DNA from: Argopecten irradians
Lineage: Eukaryota; Mollusca; Bivalvia; Pectinida; Pectinidae
Assembly (NCBI RefSeq): GCF_041381155.1
Contig: NC_091139.1
Location: 10,726,383 to 10,790,382 of the forward strand
Length of the DNA: 64,000 nt
Reading direction: 5' to 3'
Shown: positions 1 through 12,733 of the stretch, one piece after another
Layout of the letters: the number at the start of each line of letters is the position of its first letter
Numbering within the stretch: position 1 is the first letter of the stretch
Position numbers and translations under genes: made by a program
Notes under the pieces: generated by a model
What the model was told of the DNA's origin: nothing
Database searches by the model: none
The model's input: the letters and a program-made list of their open reading frames with translations, nothing else

Positions 1-3000
1 TTTGTTATTTACAGCATATCTTTGTCGTAAAAACTTGAAGCAACATCGTTGCCATTGTTGCTTTACGTTAAAGACGGCGTCCACTGCCGGTCATGCGCGG
101 AGCTTCTCAGGGGTTATTTATCCGGGGTTATTTTATTCAGAAGTTGTTTCCTTGCTCCAGTTTCTAATTTCAGTGAAATATCTAACTTTTACAATTTCAT
201 GAGATAAAGTTGTATCCAATCAGAACATTCTAAATGAAAGTGAGGTATAATACTTTATTTCATCAATGTTGAGACTTCTGAATCAACGCTACATTTTTCG
301 ATTCCTCCTTGAACGGATGTGCCGTGAAAACGTACAAGACAAATCTGATAGCTGTCTGAAATGTCTATAATTATATAATCCTAAGTAAATCATTATTTCG
401 ATACAAGTGGTGGTATACTTGGTACAAAGTACTTTCTGAAACAACAATGGTTGTTATCTCGATTGTCCTGCCGGAGTATTAAGTGTGGTGCACAGACGGA
501 GTTGTCTAAGAGTGCTTGTAACAGAGACAGGTCACATTTGACAAGTCTTATTTATTACAAGCATTCTAGATAGAAGCCCCACATATATGATTTATCAGAA
601 GAAGTGTTGCTGTTTTGTATTTGAAGATAGAAAGGAGACCACGTCCAGCTTTCTCGAAACGATAGTGCAGATTTAAGTGTCTCCTTATGTAACTTAGATA
701 AAAATTTATGACTTAAGTCAGTTTTTGACTGCTACGTTTGTGTCGAGAAATCAGGGCTAGTACAACAAAGCCATTTTTTAATTTAGTTAATTTTTTTATT
801 GTTTTTAATGCCATTCTCCAATTATGAAGATTAAAAGGTATGACTTATGATTATTATCTATTATTACAGCACATATTTTAAACCAATTGAGCTTATCATC
901 GGGTTATATCTCCACATTTTTCGGTTATTAGTTTAGAATACTAGGTATGCTCTGATTTTTTACAATTTTCATTGGTTGTTGCAAAACTTTCAAGTTGACG
1001 GCGATATGTAGCATATCAACTCGGTGCTTCTATTTTTAGAAATACCGAGTCGATATTCATATTGTTACGTCACTCATTAGTCAATATTGTGATTGTGGCA
1101 TCACAATACCCCGACGTTGAGTTCTTCACGAAGTAGTAGTCGAACCATTCTCCAAACATTTCTTTAATATCTAACATGAAGCAAACATTTTAAAACAATT
1201 CACATATCTAATATAAAAGTTATTGACTTTTGATTCGATCTATTTGGTATTATAGAAATCTAGTAGAATATTAAAAATTCTAATTCTACCACGGCGATAT
1301 AACAACACATGGACCTCAATAAAAGTCCGTGATTGATAATTACACGTGCAAATTATAGTTATTCGACTTTTTTTAGAACAATTGTTTATTTCGTCCTATG
1401 AACAATTCGACTTGAGACACAGGTGGTTCCGTAGTCTTTTTGATAGACATATACGATACGTCGATAAGAATTTAAGCTGTTTTGTTTGTCTGTGCTAGTG
1501 GTTCTGGCAGCTGCAAAATGTAATTGAATACTCCATGAAATATATTTTCTCCGTACACGACTAAAACATACATGTACTTTGAAGATAGATTGATTTTTTT
1601 TACATAAACAGGAATAAGAAATTCTTTGAAATAAAAATCAGCTATTGTGAATTATTTTTATCGGGCAGACATGGGTAATCTTATCAGAATATTTCAATAT
1701 GCTTTCTCTCTCTCTGTTTCAAAGGCAATTTTCAATTTTGAACTTCTCTTCTTTTCTACATACTGTATATTATCAACTGACCATTTTCTTGTGAACTGTC
1801 ATAACGGCATTGGCTGAATACTTTCAGGTTCCCTATTGGTAGCAATGTACCTTTAGATGAGAGATTGGTCATAGTGGAAACACCTCCTTGCTCTTTAGAT
1901 GTCACAATCATTAGAATCATACGTCGATATAGGTCAATTCTATGCGGGGCACAGTAGATATACGTTTTAACCCCATAGCTGCTTTGACATATTTGATCTA
2001 AACCCCGGATATGATATATTAAAGGGCTAGAGTATATGATATTCTTCTGATATACGTAAATGCGTAGGATTGGCACATAGAACATGAACTCTTTCGTTCA
2101 CTTCCTGTTTCAAGCTAAGACCAGAGAGCAAAGAATGACATGCGGAGTTCAACTATTTACGTCATCTCATTTTTGGCCGTAGATGGTATATAAGTGGTTA
2201 CGTGCTGAAACAGATTTTGAAACAGAAATTTCAAGGTAGATGATATAAGCCTCATAATATATGCCTGTGGGCAAATCCTGTAACTATATGTCAAACAATT
2301 TTGGTTGGTTCTGTACGGATACGTATTAACCTACGTACAGGTAATAACAAATATATCTGATTCCTAAAACGAAAAAATACGTCATGGGTAACTCTCGAAG
2401 GACAACTCACATTCAGACGACCCCATTTTTCAACAAAAACCAAGCTCTGTAAAAAGATCTCGGTGAATGAAGAGGAAGCCAATTATTATATAAATACACA
2501 TGTCACATCTATTTGCTACGTATTTTATTGCTAGGTCCCAATCTCTGTCCTTGTTATAATATGATGGTTTGTTTGCCATTGCCAACAAGCACTGCTTCGG
2601 GGTGTATACTGATACAATTCAGTAAAACCAGTCAAATAACTTAATGCTATATATAGAAGTTAATCACGACATGTTCTCTCTTGCTTCAAAAAGATGTTTG
2701 CTAAAGACCAGCTGAAACGGAAATTCATTGTTTGAAGACATAGTTCTGAACAACAAGTCTATCAGAAAAAATGAAAAGTGTATTAAGGGTAGTCTATTCC
2801 ATCTCTGCATGTCAAACAGTTTTCTACCATGCGAGGTGGTATAAATTGTGACGTTATTGTTTTGTGATCGAAATTTACGTCACGCATGACGTCACAATCC
2901 AATACCTTACCGGAAGGGCAGATAACTTTGTGACATCAGTACTTGGTAGTTGGAAATAACTACCGCGACTTTAAGAAGTTCATTTAATTTCTTTATATCA

Positions 3001-3210
3001 ATATAACTAGTGCTCAATTGGCATCTTCATACGTGGATATAGTATATAATCGTGCGTGTTATGTGTACTATGCAGGTGAAATATACTGAAAATATCATAA
3101 CCAGAGATTGCTTGTTGACAGCCATGCAAGATAATATTGGGATATATTTCCTGTATTATCAAATATCTTTTTACATTCATTGAGTTCTATTCTGTTTTGG
3201 ACTTTTACAG
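1..3210. other. Upstream or intronic DNA, no exon recognised
   Basis: AT-rich sequence 5' of the first visible receptor exon. I looked for earlier receptor exons (a TM2 LxxAD-type motif, a DRY-type motif after TM3) in all frames and found none, so this is probably intron, with the earlier exons outside the window. A small inverted repeat at about 1003-1055 pairs CTCGGT with ACCGAG. The right end of a TA-type MITE lies at about 2840-2930. A TATATAAG string at about 2187 has no gene nearby that would make it a promoter. Confidence 0.5.
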
Positions 3211-3431
3211 GGTGTAGAGACCACAACCTACTACAAAAACGACACTTCGATTGTAATGCACAACTGCGCAGACACAGCATTTGATGACACCTTCCGGTTA
3301 TCGTACGCCATCTACCGGATGGTTGTGATGTTCGCTCTACCCACACTCATCATGGTCGTCTGCTACTCCGGAGTTATTTACACACTGTGGCTCAGCTCAC
3401 AACAGCTCAGTAAACTTACCTCAGGCTCCAG
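3211..3431 (+). CDS. Class A neuropeptide-type GPCR, exon with ECL2 and TM5
   Basis: First visible coding exon of a rhodopsin-family seven-transmembrane receptor, which would sit in the plasma membrane and signal through G proteins. The acceptor is TTTTACAG|GGTGTA and the donor CCAG|GTGAGC; the exon opens in phase 0 and leaves two bases over. It encodes 73 residues: extracellular loop 2 with an N-glycosylation site (NDTS) and the expected ECL2 cysteine (HNC), then a TM5 helix with the conserved proline (FALPTLIMVVCYSGVIY), then the start of intracellular loop 3. It joins the exons at 5427, 10024 and 12452 with consistent phases, giving 265 residues from ECL2 to the C terminus. TM1-TM4 are not seen and should be upstream of the window. 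The overall look (TM5, CWGP in TM6, NPIIY in TM7) fits peptide receptors of the CCK/orexin/RFamide group, but I cannot choose the ligand class. Confidence 0.88.
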
Positions 3432-5426
3432 GTGAGCTTAATGTTTAAATTTCGTTCACCGGACTATAGGAGGGTTATGACAATATCAATTGGTGTACGA
3501 GTTCCAAATTCGTCTGTATTTTATTTCATAATTTGTATTTATAATTTTGGTTGTAAGTTTGTGCCATCTGGCAACATATGGCATCCGGCCTACATAGCTT
3601 TACATGATAAAATATGTGTCAATTTTTGTCGTGCAAAATTTGCTTTAGTACATCACCCCTACAGCATAAGTGGCAATTAATTTAATGATACTTAATTATT
3701 CAAATAATTATTCTAGGAAATTTTGATTGCAAATATACGAATAAATGCCGTACAATAATTTAAAAATATGATATGTTCCTTGTGCAATGATAAACAGGAA
3801 AAATAATATTAATTAAAAGAGTTGATATCACCTTGGACCGTGCAGTGGTTCAACAGTGATAAACAAAGTCTGCATGGATATATTTTCCTTTAGGGCAACG
3901 TATACATCGTTTGTTGTTCAAAACATTCATTTTGTACAGACTCGTGATACTTCCATTTTACAAAGCCTTTGGAAATTCCTTTCGTTTTTTTTGTCTTATT
4001 CGTCATATAATCAAAACAAAAATGTATTTTGGCTAATCATACATCGAGAGTTTGCGTTTTCAATCCCTTAGCAATTATATATAATTTTTAACCAAATGAT
4101 AAAAAAAGAAGATTCATCGATTGGATTTATAAAATCATATCTGAAGCATTACCATTCATGTTATTGACACCAATTAAATAATTTAGTTAATTGAGCTACT
4201 AATTAGTCTTCAAGGTAAGACCATAAAATATCATTGATGCAATGTTGGCTGACCTACGCTTAGTAAAGTCGGTCATCCGGATATTTGCTCCACAACCCTT
4301 CCGGTTCGTTGCCAACGAATTAGTTAGACCGCATAACCTAACCAGTGTAAAGGAGTGCTTTACGCCATAAGCAAATATCTTATTATAAGAGTTCATTATG
4401 CTCGTCTTCTATCGGCAGCTGTCGTCTTTGTGTTGCACTTAGAATGAAATGGAAGTGCAATTCATACTGAAATACACTCACTATCAGCAATATTTTCATT
4501 TTAATCACGGATTTGAATCATTTCTACATTGCATTATGCTATTTAACATCGCCAGGTTTCCTCAGATATCTTTATTTGTAATAGAAAAAAAATGAAAGAA
4601 AACATGATTTACAAGTGTCAGCATTCAGAAAAGCAGAAAATTAATCTACATGTGTTTACATTTTCCTTTTAACGGCAGATTAATGTCTGTGTTTGTTATA
4701 AATTATTGATGACAAAGTAATAAAAATGGGGCAATAATGTTGACGTCGTGATAAAGATGAACATCACAAAAGCCAATAACAGGCGAGAGTATGTATTGGG
4801 AAACCTGGCGGCTTATAAACTTACCGAGGGCATTATGGAAGCAAACACGTTTTGTGTTAATCTAAACTCGCAATCAGCTCTAAGCAAAACAACAAACCTT
4901 TAGATAAAATCATGTTCTGAAACGATACTTTAATTTTCCTTACGACTTCGTTAGCTAATTACCCAAACTTTACTTTACCATCTAAAATCATATAATTTAC
5001 TCTGAATATCGCAAAACAACAAACCTTTAGATAAAATCATGTTCTGAAACGATGCTTTATTTTTTCTTACGACTTCGTTAGCTAATTACCCAAGCTTTAC
5101 TTTACCATCTAAAATAATATAATTTACTCTGAATATCATTGTATGCATTGTCAATTTTTTGATAAAGTTTTCGATCTCTTACTTTCAATTAGATTTCAAA
5201 ATTAATATCTCGATTTGCAAACGAATTTTCCATTATTATTGTTACAAGTTCAATAGATGATTAAAAACATTTAGTTTGTATTAAATAAACAATTTAAACG
5301 ATTTATATCTTCTGCTACCTTTTTACCTAAATGATTTTAAGCATATGAAAAACTTACGTCGTTTGTTGAGTAAAATCTATTAAATTTAATTTGTATGTAT
5401 GTTTCTTCTCTTTATGATATATACAG
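3432..5426 (+). other. Receptor intron with a local tandem duplication
   Basis: Intron between the TM5 exon and the loop-3 exon. It carries a direct repeat of about 127 bp (roughly 4885-5011 and 5012-5138), beginning AACAACAAACCTTTAGATAA and nearly identical in both copies. No other coding signal was seen. Confidence 0.7.
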
Positions 5427-5595
5427 AAGTTTCCATTCCCTAACAATTTCATTGGAAAGATCATGTGCACGGCAACATCCGACTCATTCAGTCACATTAG
5501 TAACCGGAAGTCCATATCGCATCCGGAAGTTTACTGCTCGTACTTGTGTCCAAAGCCAAGACCGAAGCATGGACGTGCTAGCAGCAAGAAAACAG
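5427..5595 (+). CDS. Same GPCR, intracellular loop 3 exon
   Basis: The exon has acceptor ATATACAG|A (a second AG three bases on gives a NAGNAG alternative) and donor AACAG|GTAAGT. The first base completes an Arg codon left open by the previous exon. The frame yields 56 residues of variable, Ser/Thr/Arg-rich third intracellular loop, ending LAARKQ. This runs straight into VIKMLIAIVVVF of the next exon, the usual basic run at the cytoplasmic start of TM6. Another frame through the same bases is also open but does not match the phases of the neighbouring exons. Confidence 0.78.
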
Positions 5596-5694
5596 GTAAG
5601 TACTATGAGTCTCACCACCACAATGATACTGACGGTCGCCACAATTGTTATAGTTATCGTCATGATCGTAATAATCATGGTTAAATTAATCTTA

Positions 5695-5840
5695 CAGAGT
5701 TACCTCCCCTGCGAGTAGTAATGTATTGTGCCATAGTTATTTTAGCGAAATTCGCGTCGTTTTCTCTTAAAGGTATGACGTTACGCACACAAACACTTGA
5801 CGTCACAATTAATACGTTACCACAAGGGCGGATAACTCTG
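5695..5840. mobile_element. TA-flanked MITE, CAGAGTTA family
   Basis: The left end reads CAGAGTTACCTCCCCTGCG and the right end complements it as CACAAGGGCGGATAACTCTG. TA lies on both sides. Inner TIR parts carry GACGTCACAAT. Related copies lie at about 2840-2930 (partial), 13839-13974, 30915-31070 and 54699-54848. The TA duplication suggests a Tc1/mariner-type mobiliser; no transposase is present. Confidence 0.7.
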
Positions 5841-5974
5841 TAAAATAACCGTCATCTTTTTAATATAATAGCAAAACGAATAATGATAAATACGATATAT
5901 TGGCATTCATTTGGAACATTTAGATTTATGTTTCTTTAATATTGACATGGATGAGTCCGACTCATTTTTATTTA

Positions 5975-6033
5975 ATAGAGTTACTTCCCTTCTCTTCACT
6001 GTTCTGACAGAGTGAAAAGAAGGGACGCAACTC
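5975..6033. repeat. Hairpin with AGAGTTACTTCCCTT arms
   Basis: A near-perfect inverted repeat: the left arm GAGTTACTTCCCTTCTCTTC pairs with the right arm GAAAAGAAGGGACGCAACTC around a short loop. Probably a very small MITE or the fused ends of one. Confidence 0.55.
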
Positions 6034-9000
6034 AGATCAGAAAACGTCCTACATGTTACTACATGTAGTCCAACATGTGTAGACGGCAACTCCTCATTCG
6101 AAGCAATCCAGCATAATGCTAAGAATACTGACAATTGCGTTTTATTCATTTCCCCCACTCCTGTTTTATTTGTAATAGATATATATATTTATGCCTAAGG
6201 TTAATTAATTGCTTTAATATATTTTTCTCTAAAGTGATCTCCACCGTGATACCATCAAATGAGAAATCGTTATATTTTAGAAAATGATACATGCTGATTG
6301 TTTCTTTGGCATTTGGAATAAATATCATCATAAGTGTTTATTTTGGGTCTGCAATTAATCTTGTACGAGAAGAGAAACTGAAAAATACTATCACGTATAA
6401 TACTTGTCATCAGCTTCATAAAGGAAAACAAACATACTTTATTGACGAGATTGTCTTTGAGTAAGTCATTCTGGAGAAGAAGTCATGTTTGTGAAATAAA
6501 CAGAAACCTAATCGTCATTGGAGCTATTTGAGTGTTATGATGTACGCACATTATTGGAAACCTCCAACTTTATTGCTACGTTTGGAAATGTCTTATAGTT
6601 GACATGGAATATTATCAGCTAGATGTTATATTATATTTCATTTAGTTATTAACATTTTGTGATATCCGCTTTTATGAACCGCAGTGACATCTCTTATTAT
6701 TTTTATCATTGTAAAGGAGATCGACTTAATATGGAAGACAGCAGATTTGAAAACATTATTATATGTACTACATGCATTATATGTTTTATTTACGTAAATA
6801 TGACTTTACTATCTAAACGCTGTTTAAAGATAGCCCTACTATTATAACTAGCTATCCATGACAACACCTAAACGCCCATTCATAGTATGTTTACCTATAA
6901 CATGTAAATTAGTCATTGTAGCTTGAAAGGAGTGGGGTGGCGTGGTCAATCAATCAATCAATCATGTTTTTATTCCTCAAAAATTAAATTTACAAAAGAA
7001 ATGTTTCAAAATATTTTACAATGTAAGTATTTTACATTAGACTTCAATTATGTTAGCAGGTAGTTTGATCCTAGTAAATTCTATGTTAAGTTCGTTCTAT
7101 AGAATTAATTTTTGTAGTGTAAAAAATCTTAATGTTATTTCCAAAATTTCAACGCTGTTATTTAGAAAAAAAAATTGTCTTCTTCCTGTGCTTTTAACTT
7201 AGTCTTGAATTTTTCAGTCAACTCCTAATAATATTCTCAAAATAATATAGGTACGTATTTCGGGCCCATATATCGCGAGAGCCTTTGTCTTAAAATCAAT
7301 TCTGCCCGAATTTATAAAAGTAAAATAGAGAATAGGATCGACATACAGTTTCTATGTTTTTACATTCTTTTTCATTCTCCGTTGGAGTAAAGCTTAAACA
7401 TCTTCACATGTCAAGGCAAGATAATACATTACACTCCTTGAGGGGGAGGCGTAGGTTAATATGTTGACTACATATCGTGTTGTATGCGTGCAGAATATTC
7501 TTGTTAAGAATTTATTATTTTATCGTATTTCATTTTTTACGCTTTACACAATTCTATATGAGGTTCTAGATAATCTTTCGTTATATTTTTTATCAGTAAG
7601 TATTATGCAGATTTTATCAGAGTTCTACTCATTATCTAAGAAGTGTTATTCATCATTTTAGGGTTCTGTTTAATTTATAATTACATTATCAAACTTTGAA
7701 ATTATGTTACTGTGAAGCATCAGAAATAACACTTTTCAATTATTAAGTCAACTAAACAATTATTTCAATTATACGTTTTGTTGTAACTTATACTGAAGAC
7801 AAAATTGAAATCAAAATTGAAAATGTTTCATATTGTTTATTTTGATACTAATTTAAATGATGACAGCTGGAAATTCCGTAGTTGTCATAAAATGGTTTTA
7901 TATGAATAACGGGAGTTAAGGTAATACAAATTCCGTTTGGGCTGTAAAATGTGCTCTTAGCATTAACATCAAATAATGAATGTGGAATATCCTTCTATAT
8001 ATCACAAAAGGGTATCCCTCTGACGATATATGGACTTCGGGAAATGCAATAACAGACAGATTAGAGTGTCAATTCATAATGGAATTAACGCTTGAATAGT
8101 GTCTCAAGAGGTAACACGATCCATTATTCGTAAAAAAACTTAATTTAATACTTTCGTAATGACTGAAAAGAGACTCATTAAACACGTCATCCGTCATAAC
8201 TTTTTATTTCTTTAGCAAAATGCTTACATAATCTAAATTGTAAACAGGAAGGATACTGCGTATGTATACTAATTTTAGTCTGTGAGTGCATTGAACTGTG
8301 CTTTTTCCTAATAAAGACGCTCCCAGGAGGTGCCTTAATGCTTTATGAGAACCTTGCTCGGGTATGGGAATACAGTTCATCTTGTACTGTACCTGCCCCA
8401 TTGCCTAGCTATACGATCAAATATTCCAGCGATGTCAATTAAAATTGTTCACAATACCGTAGAATTTTATCTTTATTTTGCTTCATGGTTATATTAACAC
8501 TTGCATGGAATTTTATATATTAACACTTGCATGTGTCCTTTTATCAAGGAATTTTCAGACTCATTTATGATTATGTGTTACGATTATTGACTATACCGAT
8601 ATATATGACCGATGTTGTGAGATAACTAATAAGTTGTGTAGGAGCTAACGATATTACTGCTTTTCAATGCCCACCTTATGTTATTATTCTAGTTTTGGTA
8701 ACAATCATATCGTTATGAAAGTTTGACATTTTACATTATATGACTTACCCAGTATTTGACTTACCAATTGTTTCAAAGAGATGTTTCTTAAGATTTGTTG
8801 CTGAAACTTTTCTTAATGTTGCAATTGAAACTCATCAGGAAGGACCTATCGTTTCCATCTTAATACTGCTTAGCTACTCACTTCCTTATAGAGACGCACA
8901 CCATGTACTGACTGGATTGCAATATCGTCTGATAACAATCATTAAGTCACAATTTCACTCATTAAAATAAATAATACAAAGATACATAACGTACTCCTGC

Positions 9001-10023
9001 AAATTGTATAGTTAGGTGAAATGTTATTAAGATTAGGTTCAAACCTTATGTAAGTAAAGCATGAGCAGCTAAAGTTTTAGTTAATATAATCATATTGTAT
9101 TATATTGGCTTATAATCAATGGTTGCTTGTAATCAGCATTTTTACTTCATCAACCCAGAAAGAAGAAAAATAGACGTTGTCGTTTATAACAGCGATTCTG
9201 ATTGGCTGATACTGATACTACGACGTAATGATTTCATAAAAAAGTTCCAGGAAGTTATTTTTAAGAAGTTATATATAGTAGATTAAATTATAAGGACCAA
9301 TTTGAATAGATTGTTACGTTAGGGAGATATAACACAAATTTTTTCAGTGCACTCTCATCATAAACCGTTCGCGGTTTATATAGAGTAAAACCTTAATTAC
9401 ACAACAATGATCATCCGAGTAACCATTTGGATCTATATCTTATCTAAAAACCTATTTTTAGAAAAAACGATTAATTTAGGATCCAATAATAAAACATGTT
9501 AGATTATTAGCTGATATCTATCATGAAGAGTGTACAATGTACATGTACGTGAACAAAGCAAGGAAATAAAGAAATTAAAAAGAAATGTCTTAAATGTTAA
9601 CGTTGATGTGATCGGTACGGGAGAAGGCCCGGGGGCCACATAACGCCACCCCTTGTGTGGATAACTCAAGGCAAAGCCTTCAAACACGGAGAGAATTCGG
9701 TTTCACGGTTCCTGTGGGAACCATAACGTGGTCGTCAGCCTCCATGTACAGATTTAAACCGTTTCTAATGCTACTACGTGTTGCCTTTACGTTCTGGTGG
9801 TTTCTAGGCAAAAAACCGGTAACCTAGCAACAACTTTGACGTAACAGAATTACGTCACGTGTATACATGTTCGCTTAATTCGGTTGAAACTACGCCATTG
9901 CTGTAAAGCATTTCTATCGAGAGTTTTCATCGCTAAAAATTTTAATCAGAATGCCTTTGCTCAAAAGAAAATTTTTCGACATTCAAATTTTTGTAGTAAT
10001 TTTGGTTTCATTTTCCATTCCAG

Positions 10024-10149
10024 GTAATCAAAATGCTCATCGCCATTGTTGTTGTCTTTTGTCTGTGCTGGGGACCCAAACTTATCTATTGCGTTCTTCT
10101 TCGCCTACATCTGCCTATACTGTATAACACCGAAGCCTTTACTACCAAA
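10024..10149 (+). CDS. Same GPCR, TM6 exon
   Basis: 42 codons, phase 0 at both ends, acceptor TTCCATTCCAG|GTA and donor CCAAA|GTAAGT. The product is TM6 with the rhodopsin-family FxxCWxP signature (FCLCWGPK), then extracellular loop 3 (about LRLHLPILYNTEAFTTK). The W and P of CWGP are the toggle-switch positions of class A receptors. The spacing to NPIIY in the next exon is normal for the family, so no exon is missing here. Confidence 0.9.
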
Positions 10150-10200
10150 GTAAGTAATCACAGCTATCAAATCATCCATTACATTTTATACTAAGTCAAT

Positions 10201-10420
10201 GTGACAGGGTGGGGTGTGCCTTATCTTTGTTCCTGACAGCATGCTGCAGTGAGATAGCACAATAGCAAAGTCTAGAGTTCCGCTATCACACGGAGACACA
10301 GTGTAAATACAAATACACTGCAGGCTCCTAAGATATGCATACATTTCACATAGATGTACAATACACCATATACAGTGGAGGCCGTCTTGAAACGTCCCTG
10401 AGTGTAAGAATGTTAAAAAT
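10201..10420 (+). repeat. Dispersed repeat with GAGATAGCAC / GCAG..CTCC core
   Basis: A copy of a family seen many times in this window. Landmarks are GCATGCTGCAGTGAGATAGC, a 'gttccgctat' block, a block with GGAGACACAG, a tract of CA-rich sequence, and a 'ggaggccgtc' end. It lies in the receptor intron just after the TM6 exon. Other copies: 11078-11275, 12222-12345, 20458-20660, 29900-30060, 36985-37275, 61395-61500 (minus) and 63500-63615 (minus). Confidence 0.6.
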
Positions 10421-11077
10421 AATCAATAAACCAACAAACCTCCGTTTTATCCTTCAGTTAAAAGTGTATTCATTATTTGACAATTAATCTGCTCTTACAA
10501 CAGACATTACATAAATTCATGAACGAATACATATATACTGATCTACATGCAAAGAACTACAATTTTAAAACATACGTTGACTCCATGTTTCTTTTAAAGC
10601 CAACCTCACGCTGTTCTCTGTAAATCAAAGCGAAAAGTCCACAGAAGTGTCCTTCCCTCTCTCCGCCAAATCTTTCTTTTCGTTTCCGTTTCTTTCGCAC
10701 TACATTTCCACTATTTTTTCATTGTCTAATCGTCTTGCTTGTGGCTTGTTCGTTGCTACCACTTAATATGTTAAAAGAACAGTTTTCCTGCATAATAACT
10801 CATTTTACGTTAAGGCGAATCTCTCCAATTACTTCTGAAATGATAATAATGTGTGTATAAAAATGACTATGCTTCCCCCACCCACCATACCCTTCCCAAC
10901 CCCAATCTCCGGGATATCACCTTATACGATTTGTCTCAAAATTCCGATTGCGCTTGTGAGGTTGATGTTGGGTTTTTTATCATCAGATGACGCTCAGTCT
11001 TCTGAACCACATGGCTCTGTTCTTTTGCGCTGTTCCTTTTTATCTGTATCTTTAAATCTGTTATAATTATCTCTGTT

Positions 11078-11275
11078 TAATCTGTGATAAAGAGATAGTA
11101 CTGTAAAAGGCTAGAGTTCCACTATTACAAAGAGGCACAACACAACTGAATAAAAGATAAATTATAAACAGAGACACAATGCGAACATAATACAACCTCC
11201 AAAAAACATACACACATATACACACTCAGCACATTACAATAGGAAAGGCCATCTGAGCTGTCAAAAATGCGTTAC
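11078..11275 (+). repeat. Dispersed repeat, second intronic copy
   Basis: Shares with the 10.2 kb copy the order AGAGATAGTACTGTA, GAGTTCCACTATTACAA, GAGGCACAACAC, CCTCCAAAAAACATACACAC and a final GGCCATCT. It is more diverged at its 5' end. Confidence 0.5.
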
Positions 11276-11804
11276 ACACCATCGAAAAACTAAGCAAAGC
11301 AATCCGTTTTAGTATGGTTTTTGTTTTTATTCCTATATATATATATATGTATTCATTATTTAGGCTGTACTAGGCACTATCCTTAATACAAGACAAGCCC
11401 ATTGTCCATTAACACAATTAATTCCCTTCTGTTTACCAGTAGTGCGACAGTGTTTTCCGCAAATCAAATCCTCACATAATTCTTATAACAGCATGGAAAT
11501 AGATAACGAAGATTTATTACATTTACATTTTATTTTCATAACAAATTAAATCATTTACCGAGACTTGCCTTGTATTTCTACATTTAATTTATTGTATGGC
11601 GTTTTTTAAAGGTAAATTTATACCGATTGTTCAGACTTTCATGTGTGTGTTTGATTAGAAAATTGTCATTATCAATGTTAGTCGGTCTCCAGTAACTTGT
11701 CAAAATATTCCATATATTAATGTATCTTAATGGTTGTTGATAGCCTGCCAGGAAAGCTTTATAAATGATCAAGCACCTTAATAAATCGAAAATCCATTTC
11801 AGAA

Positions 11805-12120
11805 GAAAAGTAGTTTATTTAAATTGTGTAACGATGATCTGTCACAATTGTATAGACAGTTTAGAGGACTTGAATTATAAGAAACCATCAACTCGGGATT
11901 TATGCCCAATAATATTTCGATGTATCTTACGATAGTATCAAAATATATTGACAGCTTTTAGAAAAGTAGTTTGTTTAGATTTTGTAATGCATATCGAAGT
12001 TGTGTCGCAATTCATAAATTGTTAAAAGAGCATGAATTTAATGAAACCATCAACCCAGGATTTATGCCCAATAAATATTTCTATGTATTATACGATGGAA
12101 TCCAAATATCTTGACAGCTC
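11805..12120. repeat. Direct repeat of about 160 bp in the receptor intron
   Basis: Two diverged tandem copies (about 11805-11962 and 11963-12120), each with AGAAAAGTAGTTT, GAAACCATCAAC, GGATTTATGCCCAATAA and a final TTGACAGCT. No coding signal. Confidence 0.6.
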
Positions 12121-12221
12121 GTTAAATTGAGCTAATAATTTACCTTCGCTCCATTGCATTGTCCTAAGAAGCAGGATATAGTCATTTCCCATATTTTCAA
12201 AAGTCTTGTCATGTATAAAAC

Positions 12222-12345
12222 CTTACAGTTTATACCACTATAAGAAGACATAACACGAATGTGTCACAATCTCCAAAACCACAACTTCGCCTCTACACAT
12301 AATGGATGGAAAAGCCACTGTGACTGCAACATATCAAATGAAAAG
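12222..12345 (+). repeat. Dispersed repeat abutting the last receptor exon
   Basis: A truncated copy (ACCACTATAAGAAGACATAA, AATCTCCAAAACC, GGAAAAGCCA) about 100 bp before the TM7 exon. It makes a spurious open frame that runs through the acceptor into the exon in another frame. Confidence 0.5.
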
Positions 12346-12451
12346 CACATATATGTCTGTAAGTACATTTTCTTGTCATATTTTAATCGCTGTTGTCTTG
12401 TTACCTTAAGGTTGACCACGAATTGCTCACAATTGTTCTTTTCTATTTCAG

Positions 12452-12733
12452 ATCATTTTGGATTGTCTCCCCTACGTCCAATCTTGTTTAAATCCTATTA
12501 TCTATGGATTCATGTCGAGGAATTTCCGACGGTCTATGATGGCTGCCTGTCGACGACAATATTGTTTGTGTCGTTTTTTAAAGTGTTTCGCAATGAAGAA
12601 AGTGATATTCACAGACTTTGAGCTGGACTCTAAAGCGAGTAATGGTACATCTCAAACGAGGCTAACTGTTCACAACGCCGCCCTGGAGGACTATAATTGT
12701 ACCATTACAAGGGGCAACCACTGTGTTTCTTAA
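12452..12733 (+). CDS. Same GPCR, TM7, helix 8 and C-terminal tail
   Basis: Terminal coding exon: acceptor TTCTATTTCAG|ATC, 93 codons, then TAA. It encodes TM7 with the canonical NPxxY motif (SCLNPIIYGF), then helix 8 (MSRNFRRSM), a cysteine-rich stretch (ACRRQYCLCRFLKCF) with likely palmitoylation sites, and a Ser/Thr-containing cytoplasmic tail. DCLPYVQSCLNPIIYG strongly resembles peptide-receptor TM7 segments. In an intact receptor the tail would carry kinase and arrestin sites; that is family knowledge, not visible here. Confidence 0.92.
   Translation: MILDCLPYVQSCLNPIIYGFMSRNFRRSMMAACRRQYCLCRFLKCFAMKKVIFTDFELDSKASNGTSQTRLTVHNAALEDYNCTITRGNHCVS

Larger units (their letters stand above)
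5596..10023 (+). other. Large receptor intron
   Basis: Intron of about 4.4 kb between the loop-3 and TM6 exons. It contains a TA-flanked MITE (5695-5840), a hairpin (about 5975-6033), a CAATCAATCAATCAATCA microsatellite (about 6946-6963), and a palindrome around TAAACCGTTCGCGGTTTATA near 9361. No further exon was recognised. Confidence 0.6.

Noticed and set aside
2180-2200. TATATAAG as a promoter
   Set aside because: No start exon follows; the receptor exon at 3211 begins in mid-protein.
12259-12621. Plus frame of 120 codons over the last receptor exon
   Set aside because: Starts in a dispersed repeat and crosses the acceptor in a frame different from the TM7 frame.
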